From positions 1-32,239 of IMG/VR virus record IMGVR_UViG_3300028844_006068: a DNA stretch of 32,239 bases, one strand, 5' to 3'. The notes under the pieces are model-generated. The model did no database searches, was not told where the DNA came from, and was given only the letters and a program-made list of their open reading frames with translations. Position numbers and translations under genes: made by a program. The DNA is from a virus. Shown piece after piece: positions 7,127-12,935 of the stretch. Positions within the stretch are counted from its first letter, which is position 1, and each line of letters starts with the position of its first letter.

Positions 7127-7272
7127 ACAACGACATGAATTATCAGCGAAGTTTAGATATCCAACGCCAGAAAGCCTCAAACTATGGGGGCCAAATGCCG
7201 TTGCGCCAAACACAACCGCAGGGCATGGGCAATGCTTCGCAGGATTGGATCAATAAAAATGGGGGCTGGTAA
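6961..7272 (+). CDS. Predicted phage lipoprotein
   Basis: 103 residues. A basic n-region (residues 2-17, RSKKDKREG...KSFKG) is followed by a hydrophobic core and lipobox, LILSVALFTQGC, with the acylated cysteine at residue 34. The mature part (70 residues) is Gln/Asn/Met-rich (MQVMGALMQLNNDMNYQRSL) with a Gly/Pro/Gln tail. GGGGG lies seven bases before the ATG. Known small phage lipoproteins act in lysis (o-spanins) or in superinfection exclusion; the sequence does not decide. It overlaps the preceding frame and shares TAATG with the next gene. Confidence 0.7.
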   Translation: MRSKKDKREGSTKSFKGVGATILILSVALFTQGCATTQTEEGPNTMQVMGALMQLNNDMNYQRSLDIQRQKASNYGGQMPLRQTQPQGMGNASQDWINKNGGW

Positions 7273-7412
7273 TGGGAAAAGTTTATATTGTAACGGGCGA
7301 GGGGCAAACGGGCTCCAAACATTATTTTAAATTGGGGGCCGCTTTGGCGTATATTAAAAAATTAATGGAAGCGGGCTATGGGGCTTCAATATCTGTAAGG
7401 GGGCAAAAATGA
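7272..7412 (+). CDS. Tiny hypothetical protein
   Basis: 46 residues (MGKVYIVTGEGQTGSKHYFK...), below usual ORF cut-offs. The ATG overlaps the lipoprotein stop (TAATG). The sequence predicts a strand (KVYIVTGEG), a helix (LGAALAYIKKLMEAG) and a strand (GASISVRG). This compact beta-alpha-beta order with Lys- and Gly-rich turns looks like a real mini-domain. No function is assigned. It is the last clearly supported gene of the rightward block before the terminator at 7784. Confidence 0.55.
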   Translation: MGKVYIVTGEGQTGSKHYFKLGAALAYIKKLMEAGYGASISVRGQK

Positions 7413-7414
7413 GG

Positions 7415-7576
7415 TTACTTATTTTTCTTTTGCTGGGCTTCCCAAATAGACTTCTTTTTGTCAATCTCTTTGGGGGTGTCCCCAAATTTGGTAAGATTAG
7501 GCTTGGCTTGTCCAACGCCATAGCGTTTATTTTTCGATTGAAAGCCTGCTTTAAATTTTTCCCACGCGGACGCCAT
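7415..7576 (-). CDS. Small basic protein on the opposite strand
   Basis: 53 residues (MASAWEKFKAGFQSKNKRYG...IWEAQQKKNK), soluble, Lys-rich. AAGGAG lies six bases before the ATG at 7576, and a promoter-like pair TTGCCA-N18-TAAACT stands just upstream. A competing plus-strand frame (7409-7702) is Leu/Phe-rich, as expected for the complement of a Lys-rich gene, so I favour this one. The motif KPNLTKFGDTPKEID has the look of a short conserved phage protein, but I cannot name it. It stands alone, convergent with the rightward block. Confidence 0.55.
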   Translation of the reverse strand: MASAWEKFKAGFQSKNKRYGVGQAKPNLTKFGDTPKEIDKKKSIWEAQQKKNK

Positions 7577-7606
7577 GCCTTGCTCCTTTTACTCTTTGTC
7601 GGTATT

Positions 7607-7636
7607 AGTTTAGGATTGTTTGAGGGTATTTGGCAA
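7607..7636 (-). promoter_or_regulatory. Candidate promoter for the 7415-7576 gene
   Basis: On the minus strand TTGCCA (7636-7631) and TAAACT (7612-7607) are separated by 18 bases and stand about 30 bases before the ATG at 7576. It is a moderate sigma70 match read by eye. Confidence 0.35.
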
Positions 7637-7706
7637 CCTTGGCCTTTGATCGACTACTTGCAGGATTGTATCCAAGGCAAAGAAGAGTTTAGGTTATTTT
7701 GATGAG

Positions 7707-7727
7707 TTATCCACAGACTTATCCACA
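7707..7727 (+). other. Two perfect DnaA boxes in direct repeat
   Basis: TTATCCACA occurs at 7707-7715 and again at 7719-7727, same strand, 12 bases start to start. This is the consensus DnaA binding sequence of many bacteria. A third, inverted copy (TGTGGATAA) is at 11023-11031. Confidence 0.65.
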
Positions 7728-7749
7728 TTTTTGATTTTATTACATGCTC

Positions 7750-7772
7750 TGTTTTGGCACCGTGCCAGAACA
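7750..7772. repeat. Near-perfect palindrome
   Basis: Arms TGTTTTGGCAC (7750-7760) and GTGCCAGAACA (7762-7772) surround a single central C at 7761. All eleven positions pair except one T-G. With a one-base centre it is better suited to binding a dimeric protein, or to cruciform extrusion, than to forming a tight RNA hairpin. It lies between the DnaA boxes and the first terminator. Confidence 0.7.
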
Positions 7773-7783
7773 TTGCGTTGGGT

Positions 7784-7816
7784 GGCCTCAGACCGGCGGG
7801 TTTGGGGCCTTTTTTT
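7784..7816 (+). terminator. Strong intrinsic terminator of the rightward block
   Basis: GGCCTCAGACC (7784-7794) pairs with GGTTTGGGGCC (7799-7809) over eleven positions, two of them G-U, with tetraloop GGCG, followed by seven T (7810-7816). It ends rightward transcription from the small-gene block before the minus-strand primase gene. Confidence 0.85.
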
Positions 7817-7873
7817 GTGGTCTCTGGCCCGTTGGACCGTTTGATTTCCTATTTAATATAATATTTTTTATCC

Positions 7874-7895
7874 CCCCTCTTTTTAGGGGCTTTTT
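7874..7895 (+). terminator. Second, weaker plus-strand terminator
   Basis: CCCCT (7874-7878) and AGGGG (7885-7889) form a five-pair stem with a six-base loop, followed by C and TTTTT (7891-7895). It backs up the terminator at 7784. Confidence 0.5.
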
Positions 7896-7946
7896 ATGTT
7901 TTAGTTCTTATAAAAAAAAAATATATTAATTAATACTAATATTTAC

Positions 7947-8172
7947 TGGCCCAAGTGTCCAAAGATAGGTCAAACCCGCCCCCCGCAACACTTTCCCGCT
8001 GGCCCATCGCTCCCCCGCCACACGGTCCACTGGCCCATCACAAACGGTCCAACACAATTGACTCACCACGCAGACTCATCGTGCCATGTGACGCCGTACA
8101 GCACTCGACGCTTCACACCATTGATTCGGGTCCGTTTGTGGCCCATCACTTTGTCTTTTTGGCCCATCACTT
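7947..8172. repeat. Dispersed TGGCCCA(TCAC) repeat, five copies
   Basis: Copies start at 7947 (TGGCCCAAG), 8000 (TGGCCCATCGC), 8031 (TGGCCCATCAC), 8139 and 8160 (both TGGCCCATCACTT). Two copies lie inside the end of the primase-helicase gene, where on the minus strand they encode the repeated VMGQK / VMGHK. Three lie beyond its stop. GGTCC or GGACCG words accompany several copies. The spacing is irregular. They could be origin iterons or decayed tandem duplications. Confidence 0.55.
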
Positions 8173-10486
8173 CTCGGGCCCCTAACACGCCATATAATCT
8201 CTTGGAAAAAGTTCGAAATGCCACGGGGCGTTCTTCAAGATCTTTGCAGCGTTTTGCGTAAGAAGTAAACATTTCCTCAACATCGGCACAGGGGTTGCCA
8301 TCCTTATCTTTTGTCATCCAATCGGGCGCGCTTCCCGTATCATTATTAATGGGCTCCCCGACTTCTATGTGATCGGCCACCCAGCGAGCCACAGAGTCCA
8401 TGTCTTCCTTATATTCTATCAAGGCATCCCTTACGGCCCTGGAGTCAGTGAACTGGTATTCACGCTCCCTGAGGGCGTGATAAGCGTTAAGCACTAGATT
8501 TAAAACGCCGGGCAATTCATTCTCAATGACGCGCTGGTCTATATTTACATCAATATTTCCTAACTCATGTGAGAATTTTGCGTTAAAGGGCACGATTAAA
8601 AGCCTACGAAAAAAACCGTGATTGGGGTTAGCTCCCTTGGGAAGCTCGTTACAAGTCATTATGAATTTGGCTTTGTTGCAGAAGGAATAGGGATCTTTAA
8701 ATTTTCTGCTTGCGGTAACAGCGGCGCCTGTGACAAGTCCTTTGATGAGTTCCCAAACATCTTTTTCAGTAAACGATGGCACCTCTTCCAAAATATTAAA
8801 TAGGGCACCGTCCAGGGCTTGTAAATGGAAGGCATTTTGTAGGTCTCGCACGCCGAGAGAAGTAACCGCGTCTCCCCCAAGCGCCCGGAGTATATTAAGG
8901 AATCTCGACTTTCCATTTTGACCTTCCCCCGTGCATACCAAAATTTTGTCTGCCCTGGGATCGTCGTTTGAAAGACAATACCCCATGTATTCCAACAAAT
9001 TAGCTTGGAGTGTCTTATCTCCGCACGTAACGCCATCAAGCATAGTTGTGAAGGTTGGAGCATTGGCTTCCTTATCATAGTTAAAATCAAGGATTGCTTT
9101 AAATCCGAACTTTTTGTCATGGGGCTCTAACTCCATTGTATCAATATTTAGTACACCATTGGCAAGATTCAGCCGACGGTTTGTGGATTTTCTAAACCAC
9201 TCTGGGTTTTGTAGGTTTGTGCGCTTTACTTTACCCCGAAATTCATTGGCCATGGTGTTTTTAGCCTTGGGGTAGAAGTATTCTTCGGCGAAATTATCAA
9301 TATAAACATCCGACAACTCTTGCCAGTGGTTTTCCGTGTACTGGTAGTGGACGTTGTTGACGTTTAAGTAAGGCTTGTTTTTGTTATAAAACTTTTTTAA
9401 GTCGTCGTACTGCGGTGTAAGACTTCCCTTTGCGTTAAGAGCATGAAACCCTGAATGAGCAGTGGCGATAAAGTCTTGACCTTTAATGGCAATGGGAGAT
9501 CGGAGTTTCTTGTAATGCACACACTTACTGCATCCTTTCCACATGCTATTAATATTGTCGCATGTCCTGGGACCACTAGCTCCAAGAGATTGTTCCGCCT
9601 TTCTGTTAGTAACAGTTTCGTTGTAACTTGGGTGATATTTTGAGTAGTCATGAACCTTTTCCTTTCCGCCTTCAAGGCGTGCCACGATACTTAGCATCGC
9701 GTACCATTGGGGCTCTGACATTTCTTGCTGGTTTTCTTTTGCCCATTTTAAATATTCGCACTCATCTTCAACAGAACTTGTGTCAACACGCAAGTACGAA
9801 AGCTCCCTTTCACTAATAAAATCTTTTTCTGTTAACAAGGGCAGACCACTTGCCTTTTGTAAATCTAAATCAATCGCTTCCAGATGCGAGTGTAAAAGCT
9901 TGACCCAAACCTTTGGGCGGTCAGGCTTTATGTTTAAGGTAAGGGGCAGCCTAAACATTCGGTTTGGTGCAAAGACCGCTGCATCGGCCACCCCTTGCAA
10001 GCCCTTGTCACGCAATCGGTCGTTGATCCTGGAGCAAAGGACTTGATAATAGATTCTATTTTTATCAAAAAAATCAATATCTTTTATGGGGTTCTTAAGC
10101 CTGACAACAAAATGATACCCGCCGCCACTTAGTATTTGTAAAATGCTTTCTTTTTGAACATTGATTGCATCGGCTAACACTTCAAGATAAGCTTCGTCTA
10201 ACTTATCGTCGCGGTTGTGGGGTATCCCGTCTATATCGAACATGATTAGTTCTTGGGTGCCCCACGCTTTTTCTTTCCGCCCTTCCGGAGTATCTGGAAC
10301 ATTGTGTAACGTACAAAATAAATTATATCGCTCACTTTCAGGAATGTTGTTGACCGTATCATTAATACTAGATAACAAGTCTTCAATAGTATTGAACACT
10401 ATATCCGGGGTTAACGGTGCGTCGTATTTCTTTGGCGCTGTTTGGCCTTTTGGAATAAATTCACGTAGCTTTCTTATCTGTATCAT
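8063..10486 (-). CDS. Primase-helicase (archaeo-eukaryotic primase + SF3 helicase)
   Basis: 807 residues from ATG 10486, which has GAGGGG six bases upstream; a TTG at 10513 would add nine residues without a good site. It makes primers and unwinds DNA at the fork. The N-terminal prim-pol domain shows FDIDG (83-87, the metal-binding acids), GGGYH (121-125) and an Arg-rich third motif (NRMFRLPLTLN, 175-185). Cysteines C309, C319 and C322 suggest a small zinc site. A D5/P4-type helicase follows: Walker A GEGQNGKS (520-527), Walker B NILEE (564-568), TCNE sensor (611-614) and paired arginines 627-628. The final ~35 residues are basic and repetitive (VMGQK, VMGHK). It lies alone on the minus strand beside the origin candidate. 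Confidence 0.92.
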   Translation of the reverse strand: MIQIRKLREFIPKGQTAPKKYDAPLTPDIVFNTIEDLLSSINDTVNNIPESERYNLFCTLHNVPDTPEGRKEKAWGTQELIMFDIDGIPHNRDDKLDEAYLEVLADAINVQKESILQILSGGGYHFVVRLKNPIKDIDFFDKNRIYYQVLCSRINDRLRDKGLQGVADAAVFAPNRMFRLPLTLNIKPDRPKVWVKLLHSHLEAIDLDLQKASGLPLLTEKDFISERELSYLRVDTSSVEDECEYLKWAKENQQEMSEPQWYAMLSIVARLEGGKEKVHDYSKYHPSYNETVTNRKAEQSLGASGPRTCDNINSMWKGCSKCVHYKKLRSPIAIKGQDFIATAHSGFHALNAKGSLTPQYDDLKKFYNKNKPYLNVNNVHYQYTENHWQELSDVYIDNFAEEYFYPKAKNTMANEFRGKVKRTNLQNPEWFRKSTNRRLNLANGVLNIDTMELEPHDKKFGFKAILDFNYDKEANAPTFTTMLDGVTCGDKTLQANLLEYMGYCLSNDDPRADKILVCTGEGQNGKSRFLNILRALGGDAVTSLGVRDLQNAFHLQALDGALFNILEEVPSFTEKDVWELIKGLVTGAAVTASRKFKDPYSFCNKAKFIMTCNELPKGANPNHGFFRRLLIVPFNAKFSHELGNIDVNIDQRVIENELPGVLNLVLNAYHALREREYQFTDSRAVRDALIEYKEDMDSVARWVADHIEVGEPINNDTGSAPDWMTKDKDGNPCADVEEMFTSYAKRCKDLEERPVAFRTFSKRLYGVLGAREVMGQKDKVMGHKRTRINGVKRRVLYGVTWHDESAW

Positions 10487-10619
10487 ATAATGCCCCTCAG
10501 GATGTCTAGACAACGACCAAAACTTGTTGAAAAATAAGGATCGTGAAAACTTGACAATTAGTCAAGCTTATCCTAGTTTGCAAGCACCGCGACACGTTGC
10601 AAGCAACAGGGGGTTCTAT
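10487..10619. promoter_or_regulatory. Divergent promoter/operator region
   Basis: This short spacer separates the leftward primase-helicase from the rightward block. A perfect -35 TTGACA (10551-10556) is followed after 17 bases by a weak -10, TAGTTT (10574-10579). The -35 is embedded in a dyad CTTGAC (10550-10555), AATTA, GTCAAG (10561-10566). A direct repeat TTGCAAGCA stands at 10578-10586 and 10597-10605, 19 bases apart (about two helical turns), overlapping the expected transcription start. These are good candidates for an operator and a second regulator site. Confidence 0.55.
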
Positions 10620-10826
10620 ATGTGTACTCGTGAAAAAGAACTTGAGATACTCAGAGAACGGCTCCAAGAATATAGAAGTCTTTTAGAACTAATTTACAAC
10701 ATGTTGCATGACCCAAAGGGCCCGCCTACTGACGAGGCGATTGAGAAATTTTTAGGCAGGCTTAATGAGTACGGTATAGGTGACACCGAAGAAAAAGGGT
10801 GGCCAAAAGAAAAGGGAAGATGTTGA
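10620..10826 (+). CDS. Small coiled-coil protein, first gene of the rightward replication block
   Basis: 68 residues from ATG 10620 with AGGGGG six bases upstream. A longer frame from TTG 10524 would cross the promoter and is rejected. Residues 3-35 form an amphipathic helix (TREKELEILRERLQEYRSLL), then DPKGPPTDEAIEKFLGRL and a charged tail. No known family. The stop overlaps the next ATG (TGATG). It may be a small early regulator or accessory protein; unknown. Confidence 0.6.
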   Translation: MCTREKELEILRERLQEYRSLLELIYNMLHDPKGPPTDEAIEKFLGRLNEYGIGDTEEKGWPKEKGRC

Positions 10827-10963
10827 TGCGCATTTTTTTAGTCGTCTTTCTAATGGGGTGTTCCACGTCGCCAGATACAGAGAACAAATGTTGGAAATGT
10901 AAACCAGGACAAACGATCCCTGATTGCAAGTGGGTCTGTAACATTAAACCAAAGTGGTATTAG
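10826..10963 (+). CDS. Tiny cysteine-rich lipoprotein
   Basis: 45 residues. MRIFLVVFLMGC is an extremely short signal with lipobox LMGC, so the acylated cysteine would be residue 12. The mature 34 residues contain four more cysteines (C22, C25, C34, C38) and three tryptophans among lysines and prolines (CWKCKPG, CKWVC). That density suggests a disulfide-bonded or metal-binding peptide at the membrane. It is too short for usual gene finders. Translation is coupled to the previous gene (TGATG). A second gene of the same design is at 12331. Possible roles are superinfection exclusion or envelope modification; unproven. Confidence 0.65.
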   Translation: MRIFLVVFLMGCSTSPDTENKCWKCKPGQTIPDCKWVCNIKPKWY

Positions 10964-11101
10964 ATGATTGAATTAATAATGGTGCTGTTAATGCAAGCAC
11001 AGATAGAAGATGAATACGCAAATGTGGATAACTCTGGGGATATTTACTGTGCAATGTTATTAAGAGGGGATTATGGAGACGAGATTAGATATACAGACTG
11101 A
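10964..11101 (+). CDS. Possible tiny protein with hydrophobic N-terminus
   Basis: 45 residues, ATG directly after the lipoprotein stop (TAGATG). The start MIELIMVLLMQAQIEDEY could be a short signal or membrane anchor, followed by an acidic tail (NVDNSGDIYCAMLLRGDYGD). It overlaps the oxygenase-like gene by 29 bases. The only ribosome-binding help is coupling to the upstream gene. The frame also contains an inverted DnaA box at 11023. This is weakly supported and could be leader sequence. Confidence 0.35.
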   Translation: MIELIMVLLMQAQIEDEYANVDNSGDIYCAMLLRGDYGDEIRYTD

Positions 11102-11783
11102 GTTTAAACGCTTCCCGTTTCACGTATCATATACAGCGGAGACAATAAAGGAAGCATGTCTTTATGACCACTCCCCTGCTATTAAGAGGCGTGAGAACTT
11201 TTGGACCTATGGTTCTGCAAGCTATAAAGACAAAGATAATTTTACCAATCACGAGTATGAAGCCTTTGTTGCAAAGACAAACTTTCAATTAGTAGAAACA
11301 TTTCCGGATCTCTATAGATATTACTTAGAGTGGTTTGAAGAAAAGCTAAAGATGCCTGTGCAATACATGCCGGGGGTTTCCATACCGGGGTTTCATGTCT
11401 TTAGGTATGACAAAGACTTTGAGGCACCCCTTGCAAGGCCACATGTTGATGTACCCTTTAACAAGTTTGATTGGGGTAAAACGATTGGCTATCACACTAT
11501 ATTTACTCCTGTTATAGCAGTTGAGATCCCTGACGATGCGGGGATGTTTGTTTGGGATGTAACAGCCGAGGATATTGATGAGCATGGGGTGGAGAAAGTT
11601 TTAGAGCGGCTTCCTAATATTAACCCAATGGGATTGGTTTCACACAAAGTTGATACGATGCTCTTTCATTCAGGGCGCTTTGTGCATCAAATAAAACCTT
11701 TCAGTGGACCAACCGACAAGTGGCGTATTACGATGCAAGCACATGCAGTTTTAATGGACGGCGTATGGAACATATATTGGTGA
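11073..11783 (+). CDS. 2-oxoglutarate/Fe(II)-dependent oxygenase-like protein
   Basis: 236 residues. The pattern fits the prolyl-4-hydroxylase-like branch of the double-stranded beta-helix oxygenases: the iron ligands H124-x-D126 (RPHVDVPF), a distal histidine H205 in DTMLFHSGRFVHQIKP and the 2-oxoglutarate-binding arginine R218 (KWRITMQAH). Such enzymes hydroxylate protein or nucleic-acid substrates; phage copies are common, but their substrates are mostly unknown. The N-terminal ~95 residues are helical and carry no motif I know. AGAGGGG precedes the ATG closely. It sits among accessory genes, so a host-directed or DNA-modification role is possible. Family call good, substrate unknown. Confidence 0.75.
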   Translation: METRLDIQTEFKRFPFHVSYTAETIKEACLYDHSPAIKRRENFWTYGSASYKDKDNFTNHEYEAFVAKTNFQLVETFPDLYRYYLEWFEEKLKMPVQYMPGVSIPGFHVFRYDKDFEAPLARPHVDVPFNKFDWGKTIGYHTIFTPVIAVEIPDDAGMFVWDVTAEDIDEHGVEKVLERLPNINPMGLVSHKVDTMLFHSGRFVHQIKPFSGPTDKWRITMQAHAVLMDGVWNIYW

Positions 11784-11786
11784 GTA

Positions 11787-12014
11787 ATGAATGCAGTAAT
11801 AATAGAGAAGTATTGGACTCCGAGAATGAACTCTCTTTGCAAAACTCTTATAGAGGGTGGCCCAAGCGAAGAGGAGATCACGTTACTTTGTGTGCTTTCT
11901 ATAATGGATGAGACGATGCGGGTTTTGGCCGAGACACCCGCGTATGGGAAAGCCGTTATGCACACTTATAATGAGATTGAAGAGTACCTAGACAAAGAAG
12001 GGTTTGAGCAATAA
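11787..12014 (+). CDS. Hypothetical small acidic protein
   Basis: 75 residues, all-helical by appearance (RMNSLCKTLIEGGPSEEEIT, LLCVLSIMDETMRVLAE, NEIEEYLDKEGFEQ). No motif is recognised. It starts three bases after the oxygenase stop with GGTGAG upstream, and its stop overlaps the next ATG (TAATG). It probably belongs to the same transcript as the oxygenase-like gene. Confidence 0.55.
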   Translation: MNAVIIEKYWTPRMNSLCKTLIEGGPSEEEITLLCVLSIMDETMRVLAETPAYGKAVMHTYNEIEEYLDKEGFEQ

Positions 12015-12334
12015 TGGACGAGCAATTTGAGCGGGCGATGGATAAGACTTGGATTAAATTTAGTCAAGAAAACCCAAAACAAAAAGGAATATATTGGAGA
12101 GCTATGTTTTTTGGGGCAAGAGTGGCCTACACCGAGCGCCAGAAAGAAATAGACGAGAAGGATAGAGAAATAGAAGAGTTAAAGGGGAAGCTTGAGGTCG
12201 CAACGTCAGAGTTAAAAGAATGTAAAATAGACTTTGAGATGTCCATAGAATATAAGGGCGTTAATGTTGTAGCTCCTGACAGAATTGAAAGAACCTTAAA
12301 AAAGATCCAGCTAGCCGAAAAGGAGTCCGAATGA
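12014..12334 (+). CDS. Hypothetical coiled-coil protein
   Basis: 106 residues. It starts MDEQFERAMDKTWIKFSQEN, has an aromatic/alanine segment (YWRAMFFGARVAYTERQ) that looks like the short conserved block of many phage accessory proteins, then a coiled coil (KEIDEKDREIEELKGKLEVA) and a charged C-terminus. No catalytic motif. The start overlaps the previous stop (TAATG) and the stop overlaps the next gene by four bases (ATGA). Phage proteins of this build are frequent in accessory blocks and have no known function. Confidence 0.6.
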   Translation: MDEQFERAMDKTWIKFSQENPKQKGIYWRAMFFGARVAYTERQKEIDEKDREIEELKGKLEVATSELKECKIDFEMSIEYKGVNVVAPDRIERTLKKIQLAEKESE

Positions 12335-12486
12335 AAATAATACTACTAAGCTTATTGCTTACAGGGTGCTCACTATGCCCAATAAAATATCCTTTAGATG
12401 GAAAAGCGCAAAGAGCTTGTGAGTGCAAGAAAACTTGTGGGCATTATCCATGTGATCTTAATACTTGTGAGAAGGAATCCGAATGA
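12331..12486 (+). CDS. Tiny cysteine-rich lipoprotein
   Basis: 51 residues. MKIILLSLLLTGC gives a very short signal with lipobox LLTGC (lipidated C13). The mature part has six further cysteines (C16, C30, C32, C36, C41, C46), for example CECKKTCGHYPC. AGGAG lies five bases before the ATG, which overlaps the previous stop (ATGA), and its stop overlaps the next start in the same way, so it is embedded in a coupled run. The design matches the lipoprotein at 10826, though the two do not align closely. Function unknown; a surface or periplasmic role is inferred. Confidence 0.7.
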   Translation: MKIILLSLLLTGCSLCPIKYPLDGKAQRACECKKTCGHYPCDLNTCEKESE

Positions 12487-12713
12487 CAGGGCCTAGAGAT
12501 ATTCCTAGATATAATTGTTTTGAAGGTGAGCTAAATAAAGAAACTGGTAAGTTTGTTTGGTTCAAAGATTATAGAGAATTAAAATCCGCAGCGGATAAGT
12601 TGGCCGAGGCTTTAGAGCATATCATGGGTAAAGACCAAGCATCGAATGGTGACCATAATGAATTAGGGATCATAGCAAAATATGCACTCAAAGACTACCG
12701 AGGTGAGATGTGA
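12483..12713 (+). CDS. Hypothetical small accessory protein
   Basis: 76 residues. The N-terminal half is polar (GPRDIPRYNCFEGELNKETG), followed by a helix RELKSAADKLAEALEHIMG and a C-terminal LGIIAKYALKDYRGEM. The ending ALKDYR after a LAEAL helix is a pattern I have seen in many short phage accessory proteins of unknown role. The start overlaps the lipoprotein stop (ATGA) with AAGGA upstream. Its last codons lie in a 15-base sequence (12692-12706) that recurs at 12921-12935. Confidence 0.55.
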   Translation: MTGPRDIPRYNCFEGELNKETGKFVWFKDYRELKSAADKLAEALEHIMGKDQASNGDHNELGIIAKYALKDYRGEM

Positions 12714-12935
12714 CAGACTTTGAAAAAGCAAGAGAAAAACAAATAGAAAAAGTAATGAAAATATCGGCGGCTAGTCGTGAAGGCTTACAGGATAATTATA
12801 AAGAACCAACTATTGAATCAGCTTACAGGGCTGGGGCGAACTGGGCGCACAAGTGGGTTAGTGACAAAGGAGTGGGCCACCTTCTTGGTTGGATGAAAGA
12901 TATAAGTAGAAGGCGGGAAGAGACTACCGAGGTGA
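12692..12935 (+). repeat. 15-base direct repeat pair
   Basis: AGACTACCGAGGTGA occurs at 12692-12706 (end of the 12483 gene and ribosome binding site of the next) and at 12921-12935 (inside that next gene, different reading frame). Only the two 15-base ends are repeated; the DNA between is unique. Confidence 0.7.

Larger units (their letters stand above)
7703..8062. other. Gene-free region, candidate replication origin
   Basis: This 360-base stretch contains no convincing gene. It contains two perfect DnaA boxes (7707-7727), a near-perfect palindrome (7750-7772), two plus-strand terminators, AT-rich tracts (7851-7871 and 7902-7946, including a run of ten A) and three copies of a TGGCCCA repeat that continues into the end of the primase-helicase gene. 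DnaA boxes next to AT-rich DNA and short repeats beside a primase-helicase gene are the usual make-up of an origin. The assignment is inference. Confidence 0.5.

Noticed and set aside
6824-7272. Rz/Rz1-type nested spanin pair
   Set aside because: The outer frame has no N-terminal membrane helix or coiled coil and the lipoprotein is not proline-rich in the Rz1 manner.
7409-7702. Plus-strand 97-residue hydrophobic frame
   Set aside because: Its Leu/Phe richness over 7415-7576 is what the complement of the Lys-rich minus gene gives, and that minus gene has a better ribosome binding site. Still possible because it has ATGA overlap and a terminator follows.
10524-10619. TTG-extended start of the 10620 gene
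   Set aside because: The extension crosses the TTGACA promoter and both repeats; ATG 10620 has AGGGGG at six bases.
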